Below, one piece after another: positions 8,991 through 16,402 of a stretch of 64,000 bases of DNA; within the stretch, counting starts at the first letter, position 1, and every line of letters starts with the position of its first letter. The position numbers were made by a program, and so were the translations under genes. Under the pieces are notes generated by a model that did no database searches, was not told the DNA's origin, and saw nothing but the letters and a program-made list of their open reading frames with translations. The DNA comes from Thermodesulfobacteriota bacterium (lineage in GTDB: Bacteria; Desulfobacterota; Desulfobacteria; Desulfobacterales; JAUWMJ01): positions 1-64,000 of the forward strand of contig JAXHVO010000130.1 in NCBI GenBank assembly GCA_034189135.1, in the 5' to 3' direction.

Positions 8991-9455
8991 ATGTTTAGGC
9001 TCACTATTGCTTCAAAGCGTGTTTTTTTACTCATTATGCTTATGGTGGCTCTCTCTGTTCTGGGATGTGCTTCTAATCAGTTCGTTCCTGACGCTGACAC
9101 AGAGAAGTGGATTGGAAAAATTAGTGGAATGGCCCAGGGCGATTTGGAGCTTTATATTAAAAAAACAAAAAGCCAGAACAATTTTTATTCAGTTACAGGC
9201 CCTTTTACTATGAATTTAGCGACAACGGGAGGGTATGGTAGCGCTTCAGCCAAGGGCAAGGTGAACGGTAACATCAAAGATGGAAGCATCAAGGCCAAAC
9301 TTTCAGGACATGCTCAAGCCGAGGACGGCACCTCGCATATATCCGGTAAAATGATCGGCAGTATATCCGAAACACAGGCAGTGGGAACTTGGGAGTTGGG
9401 ACATATAGAAGGCTTCCTTTCGGGAAAATGGGCTGCAGAAAAGGTGGCAGAATAA
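8991..9455 (+). CDS. Predicted lipoprotein of unknown function
   Basis: ATG 8991 is chosen because AAGGAGGTAG lies 8 nt upstream and a clean signal peptide follows; an upstream in-frame ATG at 8910 would bury it. The 154-aa product has a basic start, a hydrophobic stretch and a lipobox (LSVLGC) with Cys near residue 23, so it is a lipid-anchored envelope protein. The mature part is polar and glycine/serine-rich with alternating beta-type segments (GYGSASAKGKVNGNIKDGS, GTWELGHIEGFLSGKW), suggesting a small beta-sheet domain. I do not recognise a named family. It stands alone, convergent with the next lipoprotein gene. Confidence 0.7.
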   Translation: MFRLTIASKRVFLLIMLMVALSVLGCASNQFVPDADTEKWIGKISGMAQGDLELYIKKTKSQNNFYSVTGPFTMNLATTGGYGSASAKGKVNGNIKDGSIKAKLSGHAQAEDGTSHISGKMIGSISETQAVGTWELGHIEGFLSGKWAAEKVAE

Positions 9456-9588
9456 ATCGGTCGCAATAAATAATCCACCCATCCCTTTATAAAGAAAACA
9501 TAGCCGTCTCGATTCACATCTGATTTTATATGTTATAAGCTGTCAGCACATCTTTGTTTTTATAAACCGGCAGGAAGAGAAACAGTAT

Positions 9589-10011
9589 TTATTTCATGAA
9601 GTATCCAGAGACTCGCCACTTCCCGTCTTTGTCCCGCATGGGGGTGACGGTTTCAAGAGCATGTCTCTTGTTCTCGAAGGAGGAATCGTATTTGATTACA
9701 ACATATTCTCCGTCCGGAGCTCCCGGCAGGGAAGTAAGATAGAGCTTTGACTGGAGTTTTCTTGAGATGTTTTTCCCCATAGGCCTTCGCACCGATTTCA
9801 TTGATTGCAGCCACTGCTCTTTGGGTACAGCGCCTTTAAAAAACCCGGCTGTCTCATACCAGCTTTCTTCATATTTTTCACTATCCACCAAAGCCAGCCA
9901 GGCTTTTGCCGATTTTTCCGCTGCTTCTTTGGCTTCCGAGTTGCCAGATGGGGAACACCCGACAACGCTGATCATTCCAATTCCCACCAGAACCCAGACG
10001 AATTTTTTCAT
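9589..10011 (-). CDS. DUF4019-like lipoprotein
   Basis: The start is placed at the ATG at 10011 (MKKFVWVLVGIGM...), with AAAGGAG about 9 nt upstream. The lipobox VVGC lies near residue 18, predicting a lipid-anchored protein of 140 aa. The mature region (AEKSAKAWLALVDSEKYEES..W...FKGAVPKEQW, ending in a DKDGKWRVSGY motif) has the layout of DUF4019 domains, small alpha+beta domains of unknown role. An upstream in-frame ATG at 10098 would overlap the next gene and spoil the signal peptide. It faces the preceding lipoprotein gene convergently. Confidence 0.7.
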   Translation of the reverse strand: MKKFVWVLVGIGMISVVGCSPSGNSEAKEAAEKSAKAWLALVDSEKYEESWYETAGFFKGAVPKEQWLQSMKSVRRPMGKNISRKLQSKLYLTSLPGAPDGEYVVIKYDSSFENKRHALETVTPMRDKDGKWRVSGYFMK

Positions 10012-10075
10012 ATTCATGCTCTCCTTTAATATGACAGCTACCCAATCAAAGAATAGTATTTTGCAAAACCTTCTG

Positions 10076-11215
10076 TTATTTCGTTTCGCCGGAATCATTT
10101 AAACGTACTACAGCCTTTTTTATTTTAGAAAAGCCGGGAATCAGGGTGTTGGTACTACTCACCCCCGGTATGAGGCGTACTTTTTCATGCACAAACTGAG
10201 AAATGGTTTCGGCATCTGAACTGAGCAAATCACGGGTTAATTCAACTTTCACCAAAAAATCCACATCTCCATGAACGGAATAGATCTCTCTTACCTCTTC
10301 AAGCTCATAGAGCCTGTCGATGATTTTAGACTCTTTTTTGGCCTGAACGTTCATTAAGATGAAAACGGTTATTCTACTTTTCATTTCCGGATATTTGATC
10401 CCTTTTAGATTATTCATTTTCGTTCGAAATTCCTCCATATTTTGCTCAATGAGTTTTGCGATATTAATACCATAACGTCGTTTACGGCCTTTTCCCCATT
10501 GGTGAAACGTAATATAGGAATACAAATCGGCATCGGTGCGCCCGGGAAAAGAAGCGACCAATTTCTCCCGTTTAATAATGGTACAAAGTGGACGGTAAAT
10601 CGTTTTGTACCAATCCAGGGCCGCCTTTTCAAAAGGAATCATATCCCCCTTTTCCTGCTGAAGGTATTCCTGATGCTTGGTAATCTGATCTATAATATGT
10701 GAATATTGTCCGACCTCAGTCAGATTGATTTCAGCAGGTAAATTTGTTCGATCGGCAAATTCCGCCCGTTCACGGTAAAGGATGTTGGCAAGGGTATCTT
10801 CCGAAGGGATAAACTCGACAATACGAGCCAATATTTCATCGTGACCAAATTCCTTGGCTGCTGCTATCCGGTGATTTCCATCCAGCACATAGTATTCGTC
10901 TTTGATCTGAAAAAGCTCAACCGGCTTCAGTGACCGACCAAGGCGCATGGATTCTTTGATCCATTGCAACCGTTCCGATGAGCTGCTCTGCTTGAAGCGA
11001 AACTGGTTGTCAAAATCCTGGTAACGACAGACACTGCCGACAACCCGGCTCAAAGGGACCGTTCGGATTCCACGGTCTCTGGAGTCAAATGCCGCTTCCT
11101 TTTTCTGCTGATCCTTGAAGCTCTTTACCTCTAACGGCTCAGCACTTTTCTTTGGAGAATCCGCAGATTTATTGAATATCTGCAGGAAACGCGATTTCCA
11201 GGAGGTAATACCCAT
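10076..11215 (-). CDS. ParB-N domain protein fused to a C-terminal AsnC/Lrp-type RAM domain
   Basis: The 379-aa protein has a ParB/sulfiredoxin-like domain at about residues 45-135 (VPLSRVVGSV..., ending in the VLDGNHRIAAAKEFG motif). A middle helical region has aromatic and basic residues (YSYITFHQWGKGRKRRYGIN). The C-terminal ~90 residues are a Lrp/AsnC ligand-binding (RAM) domain (ITVFILMNVQAKKESKIIDRL, then SVHGDVDFLVKVE). ParB-N domains can bind DNA or act as CTPases or kinases; RAM domains oligomerise and bind amino acids. No helix-turn-helix was identified. The start overlaps the end of the metallophosphoesterase gene by 47 nt, with AAGGTGGTG upstream, indicating co-expression. The combination suggests a ligand-responsive nucleotide- or DNA-binding protein; actual function unknown. 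Confidence 0.75.
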   Translation of the reverse strand: MGITSWKSRFLQIFNKSADSPKKSAEPLEVKSFKDQQKKEAAFDSRDRGIRTVPLSRVVGSVCRYQDFDNQFRFKQSSSSERLQWIKESMRLGRSLKPVELFQIKDEYYVLDGNHRIAAAKEFGHDEILARIVEFIPSEDTLANILYRERAEFADRTNLPAEINLTEVGQYSHIIDQITKHQEYLQQEKGDMIPFEKAALDWYKTIYRPLCTIIKREKLVASFPGRTDADLYSYITFHQWGKGRKRRYGINIAKLIEQNMEEFRTKMNNLKGIKYPEMKSRITVFILMNVQAKKESKIIDRLYELEEVREIYSVHGDVDFLVKVELTRDLLSSDAETISQFVHEKVRLIPGVSSTNTLIPGFSKIKKAVVRLNDSGETK

Positions 11216-11798
11216 ACGTGTTCACCACCTTGGTTGAATTAACCACCGTTAACCGGTCGGAGTCATCGGGAAATATTTTATGGATGTGTCCATGGATGAA
11301 ATAACTCGGTTGATATTTATCAATCAGGCGGCGAAAGCATTCAAAACCCTGATGACACGGGTCTTCAGCATCGTGTACATATCGAGGTGGCGCATGGGTA
11401 AAAACGATATCAACACCGCCCTGCCACCAGATTGTCGGTCGAAGCCAACGTATAATGGAGCACATCTGCCTTTGTGTGTATTGATAAGGACCGCCATTGT
11501 ACCAGTGGGATCCTTCCAAACCAAGAATATTTATTCCTCCAACCTTGACCAATTTGCCGTGTAAGTCATGCCCCCCTTCAGGCTGTTTATCTTTATAACG
11601 AATATCATGGTTGCCTTTGACATAGTACAGGGGGGCCTCCAGATAATGAACCAGACGGGAAAGATATTCAGGAGGCAGATCACCACAGGAAACAATCAGG
11701 TCAATTTCTGAAAAAGGTGCGGAATCGATCCGCTGGTCCAATATCGGATCAACAACGTCCGAGACCGTTAAAATTTTTATCTTCCTGCCGGTATTCAA
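11169..11798 (-). CDS. Calcineurin-like metallophosphoesterase
   Basis: This 209-aa protein starts at a TTG (11798) 12 nt after the amidohydrolase stop. It contains the metallophosphoesterase signature in degenerate first motif form (LTVSDVVDPIL, Asp retained), then IVSCGDLP, VKGNHDIR, TFTHAPPRY-type THAP, and HGHIHK, which together make the binuclear metal site. The family acts on phosphomonoesters or phosphodiesters and has very varied substrates. It lies in a four-gene minus-strand cluster (helical small protein, amidohydrolase, this gene, ParB/RAM fusion), probably one transcript. Substrate cannot be inferred. Confidence 0.8.
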   Translation of the reverse strand: MNTGRKIKILTVSDVVDPILDQRIDSAPFSEIDLIVSCGDLPPEYLSRLVHYLEAPLYYVKGNHDIRYKDKQPEGGHDLHGKLVKVGGINILGLEGSHWYNGGPYQYTQRQMCSIIRWLRPTIWWQGGVDIVFTHAPPRYVHDAEDPCHQGFECFRRLIDKYQPSYFIHGHIHKIFPDDSDRLTVVNSTKVVNTYGYYLLEIAFPADIQ

Positions 11799-11810
11799 TT
11801 TAATCCGCTT

Positions 11811-12665
11811 TCAATCAGTGGATTTTTTCCTTTTTACCAAGGTGGCTGCATTCTTGCCGCAAATGCGATCCATTTCAGCTTTGGATAAACCCGCTTGTTT
11901 CATTTCGTTAAAATATCTTTCCGGCTTAATGAGGGGAAAATCACTTCCGAAAAGAATCTTGTTTTGTCCGGCCAGCTTTATTGCATACCGGTAAACTTCA
12001 GGGTCATAAAGAAACGGAGAGGCTGCTGTGTCGAAATAGACATTTTTCAGGCTCTCTTTTACTTCCTTTTTTAGAATATTATACAAAAAAATTCCACCGC
12101 CCCAATGAGCCAGCACGATTTTATTTTCAGGAAACCTTTTAACCAGATTGTATATCTGGATCAGCGTATTTGGGGTTTTGCCCGCATAAATGTGTCCAAT
12201 GGGTTCATTGGTGTGAATCAGTGCAGGTAAGTCATTTTCCCGGCAGATTTCAAAAAGGGGTGCCAGTTTATCAAGGGCGGTTTCATCAATTCCGGATTCA
12301 TAAAAGGCAAGTTCACCTATTCCTGCAAGTCCTTGCTCAAGGCATCGCATCACCTCATTAACCGCAAATTTGTTGAACGGGTCAAGACAGCAAAGGCCGA
12401 TCAGTCTACCAGGGTACCTTTCCACCGCATCCAGAATATAGTCGTTTTCTTTTCTAAAGATATCGGAATTTTTCCATGGAAACCCGAAAACAACAGATTG
12501 GTCCACACCGTGTTGGTCCATTGAGCGTATGACTTCACTTGCGCCCACAATCTTCGATTTTGGCGATTTATACAAAAGCTTGAACGCAGGTTCGGGAATA
12601 AAGTGTTTTTCCCTGTTTTCACGGATTTCCTTAGAAAAAATGTGAGTATGAAAATCGATAATCAT
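11811..12665 (-). CDS. Amidohydrolase-family (TIM-barrel) protein
   Basis: The 284-aa product begins with IDFHTHIFS, the H-x-H metal-binding motif of the amidohydrolase superfamily, and continues with GIGELAFYES, PALIHTNEP (metal His), VLAHWGGG and ILFGSDFPL, the last containing the catalytic Asp. This pattern matches the Amidohydro_2 group (PF04909), which includes decarboxylases and lactonases as well as amide hydrolases. ATG 12665 follows GGAGAG. It is the second gene of the minus-strand cluster. Substrate unknown. Confidence 0.85.
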   Translation of the reverse strand: MIIDFHTHIFSKEIRENREKHFIPEPAFKLLYKSPKSKIVGASEVIRSMDQHGVDQSVVFGFPWKNSDIFRKENDYILDAVERYPGRLIGLCCLDPFNKFAVNEVMRCLEQGLAGIGELAFYESGIDETALDKLAPLFEICRENDLPALIHTNEPIGHIYAGKTPNTLIQIYNLVKRFPENKIVLAHWGGGIFLYNILKKEVKESLKNVYFDTAASPFLYDPEVYRYAIKLAGQNKILFGSDFPLIKPERYFNEMKQAGLSKAEMDRICGKNAATLVKRKKSTD

Positions 12666-12703
12666 AGGTCTCTCTCCGTTTATAACTTAAATTATTTCCA
12701 CCT

Positions 12704-12940
12704 TTAGCCGTGCTTGAGATTGTGCTCCCTGAGTACCTGACAGTCAGCATTCCATTTTTCAGCAATATTGATAATATCTTTTCTTAATTCAAGATGCTGA
12801 ACTTTGCAAGAGTCCGGTATCTCTCCACGAAGCTGGCTGCTCGAATTCTCAACCAGTTGAATAAGCTCAGTGGCGATGATCGAGTTGATCTTAACCAGAT
12901 CTTTCATAATTTCAATTAGGTCGGTTCGATTTTCGCTCAT
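12704..12940 (-). CDS. Small helical protein of unknown function
   Basis: ATG 12940 is preferred because GGAGGA lies 6 nt upstream; the frame is open a few codons further. The 78-aa product is predicted mostly helical with heptad-like hydrophobic spacing (LIEIMKDLVKINSIIATELIQ) and one or two Cys. No signal peptide. It is the first gene of the minus-strand cluster and 39 nt upstream of the amidohydrolase. I do not recognise a family. Confidence 0.6.
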   Translation of the reverse strand: MSENRTDLIEIMKDLVKINSIIATELIQLVENSSSQLRGEIPDSCKVQHLELRKDIINIAEKWNADCQVLREHNLKHG

Positions 12941-13060
12941 GTATTCCTCCAAATCTAGCAAAAGAAAAAAGGATTTGTAAATGTTGACGGTTTATGTTCT
13001 TTTTTTATAGTATTTAGTCACATTTAATAGCATGTTTTATATTCATATGCCATCATTATC

Positions 13061-13375
13061 ATGTTTATCATCGCTGGTGTTTCACCAAAGACAATAATTA
13101 TAGATAAAAACCCAAGGCGGTGCCCTGTATGCGGGTTGCACCAGGCCTATTTTACCAGGGTGGATCATTATTTCAGCCTGTTTTTTATTCCGTTAATACG
13201 GGTTAAAAAGGGCGAGCCTTTTATTATGTGTGACCGATGTAAAGGCCAGGTGAGTGAATTTGGTAAAGAACAAAATGTCCGACCGGGAAGACAACAGCAT
13301 CGATGCAAAAACTGTGGACGAAGCATAGATAAGGATTTTAAATTTTGTCCCCACTGCGGTAAACATGTGTCATAA
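13061..13375 (+). CDS. Zinc-ribbon protein
   Basis: The 104-aa protein has three CxxC-type pairs: CPVCG near residue 25, CDRC near 57, and a C-terminal ribbon CKNCGRSIDKDFKFCPHCGKH. The middle has a hydrophobic turn (YFSLFFIPLIRVKKGEPFI) that resembles zinc-ribbon family 15 proteins. The C-terminal ribbon is a classic zinc-binding domain of the DZR/zinc_ribbon type. It is cytoplasmic, and its end overlaps the trmL start by 11 nt. Function unknown beyond zinc binding. Confidence 0.8.
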   Translation: MFIIAGVSPKTIIIDKNPRRCPVCGLHQAYFTRVDHYFSLFFIPLIRVKKGEPFIMCDRCKGQVSEFGKEQNVRPGRQQHRCKNCGRSIDKDFKFCPHCGKHVS

Positions 13376-13874
13376 ACCCAATAAAAATGCGAAAAGCAGT
13401 TTTGAACGTCATGTGGTGCTGGTTTCTCCTGAAATACACTGGAATACCGGAAACATAGGACGTACCTGCCTGGCAGCAGGGGCATATTTTCATCTGATTA
13501 AACCCCTTGGATTTTCCCTTGAAAGCCGTGAGGTGAAACGGGCGGGATTGGACTACTGGAATAAAGTCAAGTTAAGTGTCTGGGACAATTTTGAAGATTT
13601 TAAAAGAAACATGGCACCACAAAAAGACGAGGTGGTCCTATTGACGAAAAAAGGAGCTCAGCCTTTTTGGTCAATGCCCATATGCGACCGGATGTTTCTT
13701 GTTTTTGGCTCAGAAACCTTAGGGCTTCCTGAAAAAATCCTTTTAATGTACAAACAGTCCACCTTCCATATCCCCATCACCCAACAGACCAGAAGCTTAA
13801 ATTTATCCACCGCGGCAGGAATTGTGCTGTATGAAAGCCTGCGGCAAGTAAAATTTAACCATTTTTGGGCCTGA
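13365..13874 (+). CDS. trmL: tRNA (cytidine/uridine-34-2'-O)-methyltransferase TrmL
   Basis: The 169-aa protein is the size of TrmL and has the SPOUT family order: an N-terminal strand VVLVSPEIHWNTGNIGRTC (the NxGNIGRTC motif), the middle FLVFGSETLGLP motif and the C-terminal IPITQQTRSLNLSTAAGIVLYE motif that forms the trefoil knot and binds S-adenosylmethionine. TrmL methylates the ribose of nucleotide 34 in tRNA-Leu isoacceptors. The start at 13365 overlaps the zinc-ribbon gene, so translation is probably coupled. Confidence 0.92.
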   Translation: MCHKPNKNAKSSFERHVVLVSPEIHWNTGNIGRTCLAAGAYFHLIKPLGFSLESREVKRAGLDYWNKVKLSVWDNFEDFKRNMAPQKDEVVLLTKKGAQPFWSMPICDRMFLVFGSETLGLPEKILLMYKQSTFHIPITQQTRSLNLSTAAGIVLYESLRQVKFNHFWA

Positions 13875-13924
13875 TTTTGCAATATAGCTATCTGAGGGGT
13901 CAGGGTGCTTTTCTATCTCTACTC

Positions 13925-14168
13925 AGCTCGTCCGGGGAAGCGACCCTATGCCGGTACAAGCCTTAACCAATGAGCATATCACTCTGTACACGCCCCCTAT
14001 CCTTTGCGTTAAACCGATACAGGCAGTAATGATCATTGTCACCGTGGGAATCTGTTTGATGGGGCTGGTTCAAATCCAGTCTCAGTCCGCCTAGGCGGAC
14101 CGTACGTAAGTATCTCGGTATTATTTTTAAGGCTTGTACCGGCATAGGGTCGCTTCCCCGGACGAGCT
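13925..14168. mobile_element. MITE-like element with perfect 42-bp terminal inverted repeats
   Basis: Positions 13925-13966 and 14127-14168 are perfect inverted repeats of 42 nt (ends AGCTCGTCCGGGGAAG...). The 160-nt interior has no ORF, but it contains a tRNA T-arm-like stem-loop (14065-14079, CTGG-TTCAAAT-CCAG) and a perfect 16-nt palindrome GTCCGCCTAGGCGGAC at 14085-14100. No transposase is present. No convincing target-site duplication is visible, so a large structured RNA or fold-back element is also possible. Confidence 0.65.
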
Positions 14169-14170
14169 TC

Positions 14171-14231
14171 TATAGTGGTTGTCAAAAAAACGTTCCGTTA
14201 TCGAAACGTTTTTTTTCTACAACCACTTATA
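14171..14231. mobile_element. Short palindromic MITE related to the ends of the IS630 element
   Basis: A near-perfect palindrome runs from TATAGTGGTTGTC to its complement at 14218-14231, with inner arms AAACGTTCCG and CGAAACGTTT. The left arm closely resembles 58336-58366 beside the IS630 transposase. It starts and ends in TA, the target of IS630/Tc1-mariner elements. When transcribed it could also work as a bidirectional terminator for trmL and the peroxiredoxin gene. Confidence 0.6.
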
Positions 14232-14339
14232 CCGCAATTCCAGATTTCTGAACATATTTATGGCAAGCGGTATAACAATCATTAAAGCGCAAATGGTTCA
14301 CCAAAAAGGCCATTGATGAAAAACTCCCAAATTCCTCAG

Positions 14340-14942
14340 CTATTTGTTTTTCAGCTTTTCCAGCTCTTTTGCCAGATCTTCTAAATCCGGCCTTTTGTTA
14401 ATATCCCCCACATGAGCATATTGCAGAATTCCTTCTTTATCTATCACAAACAGCGCTCTTTCGCTGCTACCATCAGAGCGAAAAACACCGAACATGTCCG
14501 CCACTTTACCATGGGGCCAAAAATCAGAAAGCACATGAAACCATAATTTCCCCATCTGTTTTGTCCAGGCAAATAGGGTGGGAATATTATCAACCGTAAT
14601 CCCCAGAAGAATCGCATCATGCTCGTCAAATATGGATTTTGCGATATTATATCCCGGCCATTGATCGGAGCATACAGGGGTCCAAGCAGCCGGAACAAAG
14701 GATATAACCACATTTTTTTCCCCTTTAAATTGATGGAGGGAAATCTTCTCTCCCGATATAGAAGGGAGTGTAAAATCAGGGATTTTTTCACCGACTTTAA
14801 CTTTCAGAACGCTGTCTATCGGTTTTAAGTTGCCCGGGTTATAGATGTTATCTTTAAATGCTGCTGAAAATCCATCGGCATGACCACCTAACAGCCCAGA
14901 AACTACAAAGAACATGGTAATAATGAATATGTTTTTCCCCAT
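14340..14942 (-). CDS. Exported peroxiredoxin-like (AhpC/TSA) protein
   Basis: The 200-aa protein begins with a hydrophobic signal-like segment (NIFIITMFFVVSGLLGGHADGFSA), so it is probably exported. The catalytic motif reads VPAAWTPVCSDQWPGY, with the peroxidatic Cys in the TPVC context; the GEKISLHQFKGEKNVVISF strand and the GVFRSDGSSERALFVIDKEG region are typical of the AhpC/TSA fold. No obvious resolving Cys is seen, so it would be 1-Cys type. It is preceded by the TlpA-like gene 16 nt upstream; together they suggest envelope redox defence. Many Desulfobacterota peroxiredoxins carry Sec, but this one has Cys (TGC). Confidence 0.85.
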   Translation of the reverse strand: MGKNIFIITMFFVVSGLLGGHADGFSAAFKDNIYNPGNLKPIDSVLKVKVGEKIPDFTLPSISGEKISLHQFKGEKNVVISFVPAAWTPVCSDQWPGYNIAKSIFDEHDAILLGITVDNIPTLFAWTKQMGKLWFHVLSDFWPHGKVADMFGVFRSDGSSERALFVIDKEGILQYAHVGDINKRPDLEDLAKELEKLKNK

Positions 14943-14958
14943 GGCAAATACCTCCTTA

Positions 14959-15528
14959 TTATAATCCTGAGCGTTTTAAAAGCCTGTTTAGAAACTGCTG
15001 GGCATTCTTGGGGCCACCAAGCTGTGAATAAAATATGATCGCTTTTCCCTTGTCCGTTATTTTAAGAGCGATAAAATAGGGTGTTCTGACCTCGCCGATT
15101 TTTTGGTGAATGAGAAAGTCTCCATCGGGAAAAAGCGGAAACGGAACGTCATACTTCTTTTGAAAAACCCCCATTTCAAAACTGGAGTTACCCGCACCAA
15201 TTCCGATAAGCTTGACTTTACCTTTTAATTTTTTACTATTTTCAATTTTTCGATAAAATTCATTTATAGTCGGCGCTTCCCTTTGACAGTGAGGACAGTA
15301 CATACTCAAAATCTCAATGATCACCACCTTGGCTTTTATCTGGGGTACTTTGAAGGTTCCCTCACCTGTTAGGCCGAGATACTGTTGGTGTCCCTGATTT
15401 TTGGGAATGGTCAGCTCCATGTCAGGAAGCTCGTTGCCCTCAGTCAGTGGGCTGCCATATAAATAAGCAGGATATATTGATGAAGCCAGAAAAACCAGAA
15501 TATATAGCAAGATAAATTTTATTTTCAT
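14959..15528 (-). CDS. TlpA-like exported thioredoxin-fold protein
   Basis: The 189-aa protein has a signal peptide (FILLYILVFLASSIYPAYLYG) and a thioredoxin-like domain with the active site CPHC (in SMYCPHCQREAPTINEF). The later cis-Pro region (GEVRTPYFIALKITDKG) fits the TlpA/DsbE group, which act as thiol oxidoreductases on the outer side of the cytoplasmic membrane. It is the first gene of a two-gene unit with the peroxiredoxin and may supply its reductant. The 5' region upstream is long (>800 nt to the divergent fdhA) and partly structured. Confidence 0.85.
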   Translation of the reverse strand: MKIKFILLYILVFLASSIYPAYLYGSPLTEGNELPDMELTIPKNQGHQQYLGLTGEGTFKVPQIKAKVVIIEILSMYCPHCQREAPTINEFYRKIENSKKLKGKVKLIGIGAGNSSFEMGVFQKKYDVPFPLFPDGDFLIHQKIGEVRTPYFIALKITDKGKAIIFYSQLGGPKNAQQFLNRLLKRSGL

Positions 15529-15539
15529 AATGCTCCCCT

Positions 15540-16390
15540 CCGTTTATTTCAAAAATATTTAATTGATATTTCAGTTAAAATTTAGCGGTTCCTTAATCCA
15601 GCCCGGCGAGACCGCGTGGCGCTGTATTGCATAACCATTCAAGGGGCGATATACAACTCATGGTTATCCGGCTTTAGCAAGGCAGGCCTTTTTATGCCGT
15701 TGCTTTTTAGCAGGGGAATTCAAATTTTCTACAGATTCGTCACAATTTGTCTAATAACAAAAATTTTGAGAAATTTTATCAATGCGTAGTTAGAAGATTA
15801 GCCGTGGAAAGCAATAATAACTAAGTAGCGTAACCGGTAAATGAGGAATGCTGGACCAAGAATGTATTGCGAATAAAATGTAGGGTTAAATAAATACGCA
15901 AAATTTATGTTGACATCTAACAAAAATTATAATTAGTTGGGGACATTGTCAAGTGTTGTGTGTGGAAAATTCAGGCGGTGATCCGTTTTTCTTCAACTCC
16001 TTTGGCAAATTTCACTTCATTAATGACTTCTCTTATTCTTGCTGAAAGATGTAGGGTCACTTATTCTCAGCACACCATCACCGTTTTAATTCCACCGTTA
16101 AAACCATCTTTGATGAAAAACTACTTCTTACTTTAGCTGTTTACGGATCTATAAGTGTTGATAGTTGGGGATTTTTAGTTCGTATATTTACTCAGTGCTT
16201 GGCTGAGAAATGATTAAATGGCTTTGGCTTCATCCTCATCCGGTCCCATTCAGATCCGATATTATTTTTCCACACATCTTCAGCTGCCGAGATTAAAACA
16301 AGAAGTGTCTCGGTTACCGGCTTTGAGCTGAAAAATTCAGCGAGTCCTTCTATGCCTTAACCGAGGAATAATAACCCATAACTTAAAATG
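15540..16390. other. Long intergenic region, no gene seen; candidate structured RNA at about 15594-15720
   Basis: No reading frame of convincing length occurs between the divergent tlpA-like and fdhA genes. At 15594-15720 several paired segments are visible. On the minus strand, GGC/AAGG/CCUU/GCUAAAGCC is followed by an 8-bp hairpin AUAACCAU/AUGGUUAU and a GC-rich stem ending GCCGGGCUGG. This would be the 5' leader of the tlpA/peroxiredoxin transcript and could be a riboswitch. The GCUAAAGCC part is faintly like class-I c-di-GMP riboswitches but other conserved parts do not fit. The remainder is AT-rich and holds the fdhA promoter region. Confidence 0.35.
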
Positions 16391-16402
16391 GAGGTGATGG
16401 CT

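Noticed and set aside
14062-14100. T-arm-like hairpin as part of a complete tRNA or tmRNA gene
   Set aside because: No matching acceptor, D or anticodon arms could be built upstream; only the isolated T-arm-like loop is present.
15975-16065. Short minus-strand frame ending IREVINEVKFAKGVEEKRITA
   Set aside because: Protein-like but only about 29 codons, with no start signal or upstream continuation; could be a vestige but not supportable.
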